From: Granulicella arctica
GTDB lineage: Bacteria; Acidobacteriota; Terriglobia; Terriglobales; Acidobacteriaceae
Assembly: GCF_025685605.1 (NCBI RefSeq)
Contig: NZ_JAGTUT010000001.1
Location: 992,001-1,056,000, forward strand
DNA: 64,000 nt
Reading direction: 5' to 3'
Part shown: positions 60,442-64,000 of the stretch, piece by piece
Position numbering within the stretch: position 1 is the stretch's first letter
How the letters are laid out: each line of letters begins with the position of its first letter
Notes under the pieces: generated by a model
Told to the model about the DNA's origin: nothing
The model's database searches: none
The model's input: only the letters and a program-made list of their open reading frames with translations
Position numbers and translations under genes: made by a program

Positions 60442-61910
60442 ATAGCAATCAGCAGTGGGGTCGCAAAGAGACCATTGTTTGGCCGCCGCACGCTCCCGTC
60501 TATACCTTCAGCGCGTTGGCGTTGGGTGTTTTCGCAACGCTGTTTTTCGTGTGGCAGTTTCTCCGCTTCACGGAGACGCCGTTGCGCCGGACATATACCC
60601 CGACCTATATACAGTCGCTCATCGGTGCGACGTTCAAGCAGCATGGCAAGTATCGACTGCTGTATGTCGGGGGCGGCAAAGCCGCTCCCCGACTGGCCCT
60701 GCCAGCCGACTTCGTTCCCGGCGAAACCAAGCTGCCCACCGGTGCTGTCTTTCCTGCTGAATTGTCGGAGGCAACACGGAATCAGGGGTACACGGTTTTC
60801 TATCGAGGGCCGGAGAAGGACTACAAGCGGGGCGAGTTCTTTACGGATACGCCGCAGAAGATCTTCGCCCATCTCCTGAAGTACAAGCCTTCACCCGAAG
60901 AATTGGTTGCGTGGATGTCGGACGAGGATGAGATCGATCGGCGTTTGAAAGGCACCGAGCTTGCGAACTTCGCTCCCAAGGATGCGCCCCAGCAGCGGAG
61001 TGGTGTACTTGGCTCGCTCGGCCTTGTGGCCGACAGCTTGCGTCTCCTGCCTACCCGCGAAGAAGCCCAGGGCCGGGAGTGGTGCGCGACGGAATGGGCC
61101 GAAAAGCGTGAGGGCTGGATCTTCCTCACATCCACGGAAGCCGAGCAGGAGGCGCTTCGTCCGTTGCATTCGCTCTGGATTGATCTGCTTGTGTTGCGTC
61201 TTCTGACCAAGCCGAAGCCGGAACAGAAAAAGGTATGGCTGGTGATCGACGAGCTGGCCAGCCTCCAGCGTCTTCCGCAGTTCCATACGGCGCTGACCAA
61301 GGGCCGTAAGAGCGATAACCCTATCGTCTTTGGCTACCAGGGCAAGGCACAGCTTGAAACCATCTACGGTCATCTTGCCGAGGTGATGCTTTCGCAACCG
61401 ACTACCAAATTCATCCTCCGCACCGCCGAGCCGAACGCGGCGAAGTGGGCAGCGGAAATGATCGGCGAGGTCGAGATCGAGCGCGTCCGAGAGACGGTTG
61501 CGGATGGCAAGCGCCAGGGCAAGAGCTTCACCCTTGACCGGCAGATCGAGCCGCTGGTGATGAAGTCTGAGGTGGAAGGTCTGCCCGACCTCCATACCTT
61601 CGTGAAGATCAACAACTACGTCTCACGCTTTTCATTCCCGCCCATGAGCCTCCCCAAGGTGGCAGAGGCCCTAATCCCGCGCGTGATTCCTCCCCACAAG
61701 ATGTGGTTCAACCCTCTCGCGCCGGTACCCGTGGCCGGTCCACCTGCCGCGCATTCGACCGCGGAGTCCGGCAGCGACCCCGGGAATGCCGCATCAAGCA
61801 AAGGCGCTCCGATCAAAGAAGCCGAGGCAATGGTTCCAAAGCTGGAGCTTCCCAAGGCCGTGGTTCCTTCGGCGCAGGCCCAGACTTCCTCCATCTCGCA
61901 CAACTTGTAG
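60438..61910 (+). CDS. VirD4/TraD-like coupling protein lacking the P-loop
   Basis: A 490-aa protein of the type IV coupling-protein family, which links relaxosome and channel and pumps DNA. One TM (FSALALGVFATLFFVWQF, residues 24-41) is followed by a short region, then FFTDTPQKIFAHLLKYKPSP from residue 134, normally located well after the P-loop. Walker B (VWLVIDELASLQRLP, Asp271) and the later FGYQGKAQLETIYG motif are intact. No GxxxxGK[ST] is found anywhere; the GGGK at residues 78-81 is not followed by Ser/Thr. Members of this family normally carry a second TM and Walker A where residues ~125-135 now are, so an in-frame deletion of 100 or more residues is likely. Confidence 0.8.
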   Translation: MNSNQQWGRKETIVWPPHAPVYTFSALALGVFATLFFVWQFLRFTETPLRRTYTPTYIQSLIGATFKQHGKYRLLYVGGGKAAPRLALPADFVPGETKLPTGAVFPAELSEATRNQGYTVFYRGPEKDYKRGEFFTDTPQKIFAHLLKYKPSPEELVAWMSDEDEIDRRLKGTELANFAPKDAPQQRSGVLGSLGLVADSLRLLPTREEAQGREWCATEWAEKREGWIFLTSTEAEQEALRPLHSLWIDLLVLRLLTKPKPEQKKVWLVIDELASLQRLPQFHTALTKGRKSDNPIVFGYQGKAQLETIYGHLAEVMLSQPTTKFILRTAEPNAAKWAAEMIGEVEIERVRETVADGKRQGKSFTLDRQIEPLVMKSEVEGLPDLHTFVKINNYVSRFSFPPMSLPKVAEALIPRVIPPHKMWFNPLAPVPVAGPPAAHSTAESGSDPGNAASSKGAPIKEAEAMVPKLELPKAVVPSAQAQTSSISHNL

Positions 61911-61916
61911 GCTGCC

Positions 61917-64000
61917 ATGCTGACCATTTCGAAAGCCATCAGCTCCGCCCAGGCGCAGACGTATCACAAGCTCGAATACACCAGCGATGCGCAGAGCTAT
62001 TACAAGCAGGACGACACGGTAAAAGGAGAGTCGCAGGGCAAACTTGCCGCTTCCCTTGGCCTCTCCGGTGAGGTCGCACCGTTGGAGTTCTCCCGTCTGA
62101 CGGAAGGCATACACCCGCAGACGGAGGCGCAGATGGTGCGGCACCGGGAAGGACAGGAATACACAAACGCGGATGGTTCGGTGACCAAACCCGTCGAGCA
62201 CAGGGCCGGGTGGGACGCGACCTTCTCCGCTCCCAAATCTGTTTCGCTGACTGCCCTCGTTGGCGGTGACGAGCGCGTGACAAAGGCACACCGAGCTGCC
62301 GTGACGACCGCCCTTGATGAGTTGGAGAAGTACACGCATGCGCGGATCGGCGGCAACAATCCCGCCGAGGTGACCGGGAAGTTCGTCGCTGCAAAGTTCG
62401 AACATGACACGGCGAGGCCTGTGAACGGCTACGCCGCGCCGCAGCTCCATACCCACGCCATCATCTTTAATGTCACGGAACGCGAAGATGGTTCCACCCG
62501 TGCCATCCAGGAACGGACATTCTTCGAGTCGCAAAACTATGCGACCGCCGTGTACCAATCGGTGCTGACGCATCAGCTACGCAAGCTGGGCTATGAGATC
62601 GAGCCGGGACAGAGCGGCGCACCCGAAATTCTGGGCTTCACACAGGCATACCTTGACGCCTCCAGCCCTCGTTCTCGGCAGATCAAAGAACAGATGGAAC
62701 GGACGGGTTTCCAGGGACCAGAGGCGGCGCAGATCGCCGCCCACGCGACCCGTGACCGGAAGCAAACCCTCACGGCGTCCGAAGTGTTGGCGGCGCACAA
62801 GGAGATGGCCAAAGACTTCGGTGACCAGCCGGAACGGGTGATCGCCGCCGCGCGCGAACGTGCCCTGAGACAGGCACAGGAACCCAGTGTGCAGCCGGAT
62901 TTTCGTGGGGCGGTAGCCTTCGCGAAGGAGAAGGTTTTCGAACGAGAGGCCGTGGCCGATGAACGTGTCATCATGCGGGAAGCACTACGCAGGGGCATGG
63001 GCGAGGTCAGCTTTTCGGAGGTGCAGACGGAGTTCCAGCGGCGGCGGGAGGAAGGCGAATTCCGTTCCGTCCAAGGTCAAAAATACAGCTCTGGCCGCAG
63101 CTTCACAACACCTGAGACGATTGCCGACGAGCGAGCAAACGTGCAGCATGTCCTTAACGGACAGGGCGCATCGGCTCCAATGCTGTCCACAGCCGCCGCA
63201 GAGCGGCAGGCCACGTCCCGCGAGTTTCTGAACGAGGCGCAGCAAACGGCCATCCGCGAGGTGCTGACCAGCACCGACCGCGTACACGGATTCCAGGGAT
63301 TAGCCGGAACCGGGAAGACGAGCACGCTGGCCGCCATCCGTGAGGGTGCGGAGCAGGGCGGCTATAAGGTCGAAGGCTTCGCCCCGACCTCGAAAGCCGC
63401 AGGCCAGCTTCGCGAAGCAGGGATCGAGGCCAACACGCTTCAGAGTTTCCTTGCCCGGCAGAAGGACCCCGATTCCAGCAGACATCTCTATATGCTGGAC
63501 GAATCCAGTCTCGCCAGCACCAAACAGATGCGGGCCTTTCTCGAAAAGATACACCCGCAGGATCGTGTTCTGGTCATTGGCGACACGCGCCAGCATCAGG
63601 GCGTCGATGCTGGCCGCCCCTTCCAGCAGATGCAGGAGGCGGGGATGCAGACCTCCAAGCTCGACACGATCATGCGGCAGAAAGACCCGGAGTTGCTACG
63701 TGCTGTGCAGCACCTTGCCACCAACGAAACAGAGATGGGGATCGCTCTGCTCGCCCAGCAGGGCCGTGTCACCGAGTTTGCCAGTGCGCCGGAGCGCATC
63801 GCCGCTATCGCACGGGATTACGCCGCCAGGCCGGAGAACACTCTCATCGTTTCGCCGGACAATCGCAGCCGCCAGCAGATCAATGAAGCCGTGCGCGGCG
63901 AGTTGCTGAAGGCTGGCACGCTGGCCGAGGACGGTCGGCAGTTCCTCACGCTATCCCATCGTTCCGATATGACCGGCCCCGACCGCACCTGGGCGGCGAT
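61917..64000 (+). CDS. traI: MobF-family relaxase-helicase (TrwC/TraI type), 3' end outside window
   Basis: The frame is open to the right edge (694 codons seen). The N-terminal relaxase starts MLTISKAISSAQAQTYHKLE and has the nicking tyrosines Tyr28-Tyr29 (AQSYYKQDD), His163 in KFEHDTARP, and LHTH at 177-180 for metal binding. Helicase motifs follow: Walker A GLAGTGKT at 461-468 and FAPTSKAAGQL. The helicase half continues past the window. It starts 6 bases after the coupling-protein stop. Confidence 0.92.
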   Translation, partial: MLTISKAISSAQAQTYHKLEYTSDAQSYYKQDDTVKGESQGKLAASLGLSGEVAPLEFSRLTEGIHPQTEAQMVRHREGQEYTNADGSVTKPVEHRAGWDATFSAPKSVSLTALVGGDERVTKAHRAAVTTALDELEKYTHARIGGNNPAEVTGKFVAAKFEHDTARPVNGYAAPQLHTHAIIFNVTEREDGSTRAIQERTFFESQNYATAVYQSVLTHQLRKLGYEIEPGQSGAPEILGFTQAYLDASSPRSRQIKEQMERTGFQGPEAAQIAAHATRDRKQTLTASEVLAAHKEMAKDFGDQPERVIAAARERALRQAQEPSVQPDFRGAVAFAKEKVFEREAVADERVIMREALRRGMGEVSFSEVQTEFQRRREEGEFRSVQGQKYSSGRSFTTPETIADERANVQHVLNGQGASAPMLSTAAAERQATSREFLNEAQQTAIREVLTSTDRVHGFQGLAGTGKTSTLAAIREGAEQGGYKVEGFAPTSKAAGQLREAGIEANTLQSFLARQKDPDSSRHLYMLDESSLASTKQMRAFLEKIHPQDRVLVIGDTRQHQGVDAGRPFQQMQEAGMQTSKLDTIMRQKDPELLRAVQHLATNETEMGIALLAQQGRVTEFASAPERIAAIARDYAARPENTLIVSPDNRSRQQINEAVRGELLKAGTLAEDGRQFLTLSHRSDMTGPDRTWAA

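Larger units (their letters stand above)
45288..64000. mobile_element. Integrative conjugative element (left part), tRNA-Phe inserted
   Basis: From the tRNA-Phe end to the right edge: tyrosine integrase, excisionase-like HTH, LysR regulator, a full VirB/Trb set (B2, B3, B4, B9, B10, B5, B6, B8, B11 plus three small proteins), SSB, RepB-type primase, MobC-like protein, VirD4-like coupling protein and MobF relaxase. No replication initiator of plasmid type other than the primase is seen, and the insertion is at a tRNA, so ICE is preferred over a plasmid. Cargo, if any, is outside the window. The coupling protein appears defective. Confidence 0.85.

Noticed and set aside
60660..60690. GGGK in the coupling protein as a possible Walker A
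   Set aside because: It lacks GxxxxGK[ST] spacing, is followed by Ala-Ala-Pro, and lies in the wrong context.
1..64000. CRISPR array or rRNA operon
   Set aside because: No regularly spaced repeats or rRNA-like sequence were seen.

Overview
The window looks like the chromosome of an acidobacterium of the Terriglobus/Granulicella/Edaphobacter type. The main reasons are two secreted VWFA-domain proteins of the class that is expanded in Acidobacteria, a high-GC gene style, and a mixture of housekeeping genes with scattered secreted hydrolases. The genus is an inference from gene content. About 45 kb of chromosome is followed by about 19 kb of an integrated conjugative element that runs off the right edge.

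Chromosomal part (1-45.2 kb): the 3' end of gyrB; a secreted Gfo/Idh/MocA protein; a Tat-exported amidase; a VWFA protein; a lone OppF-like ATPase; a TauE/SafE exporter; and an overlapping DUF971 + DUF3050 pair carrying heme-oxygenase-like diiron motifs. Then come a PcrA/UvrD helicase with a large acidic insert, an APC amino-acid permease that seems to start at CTG, a membrane protein with four regularly spaced Cys-pair repeats, adenosine deaminase, a DUF4252-like protein, a second VWFA protein, an RluD-type pseudouridine synthase and an Lgt-like protein that lacks usual Lgt motifs. From 20.2 to 29.9 kb lies a minus-strand pheS...pheT-zapB-zapA block. Downstream of it is a ~200-nt structured RNA candidate, which I propose is 6S RNA. 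This block is broken by plus-strand insertions: a PAAR/lipase-like gene with two related small secreted-protein genes, the second decayed, and an esterase gene. Next are a HAD-UbiA fusion, a tripartite MdtABC-type RND efflux operon, alpha-glucan phosphorylase, and a secreted adenosine deaminase co-oriented with a DUF1684 gene.

Mobile part (45.2-64 kb): tRNA-Phe(GAA) is the likely attachment site. Directly after it come a tyrosine integrase, a small excisionase-like HTH protein and a divergent LysR regulator. A complete-looking VirB/Trb type IV secretion operon follows in the unusual order B2-B3-B4-B9-B10-x-B5-x-B6-x-B8-B11 (x = small unknown proteins). Then come SSB, a RepB-type primase, a small protein, a non-coding stretch dense in inverted repeats (best oriT candidate), a MobC-like protein, a VirD4/TraD-like coupling protein and a MobF (TrwC/TraI) relaxase-helicase cut by the window end. 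The coupling protein keeps Walker B but has no P-loop, which looks like an in-frame internal deletion; if real, the element may depend on another coupling protein or be immobile.

Points most worth checking: the P-loop-less coupling protein, the RNA candidate beside zapA, the PAAR/lipase module with overlapping and decaying partner genes, the four-repeat Cys-pair protein, the DUF971-DUF3050 pair, and the oriT candidate.
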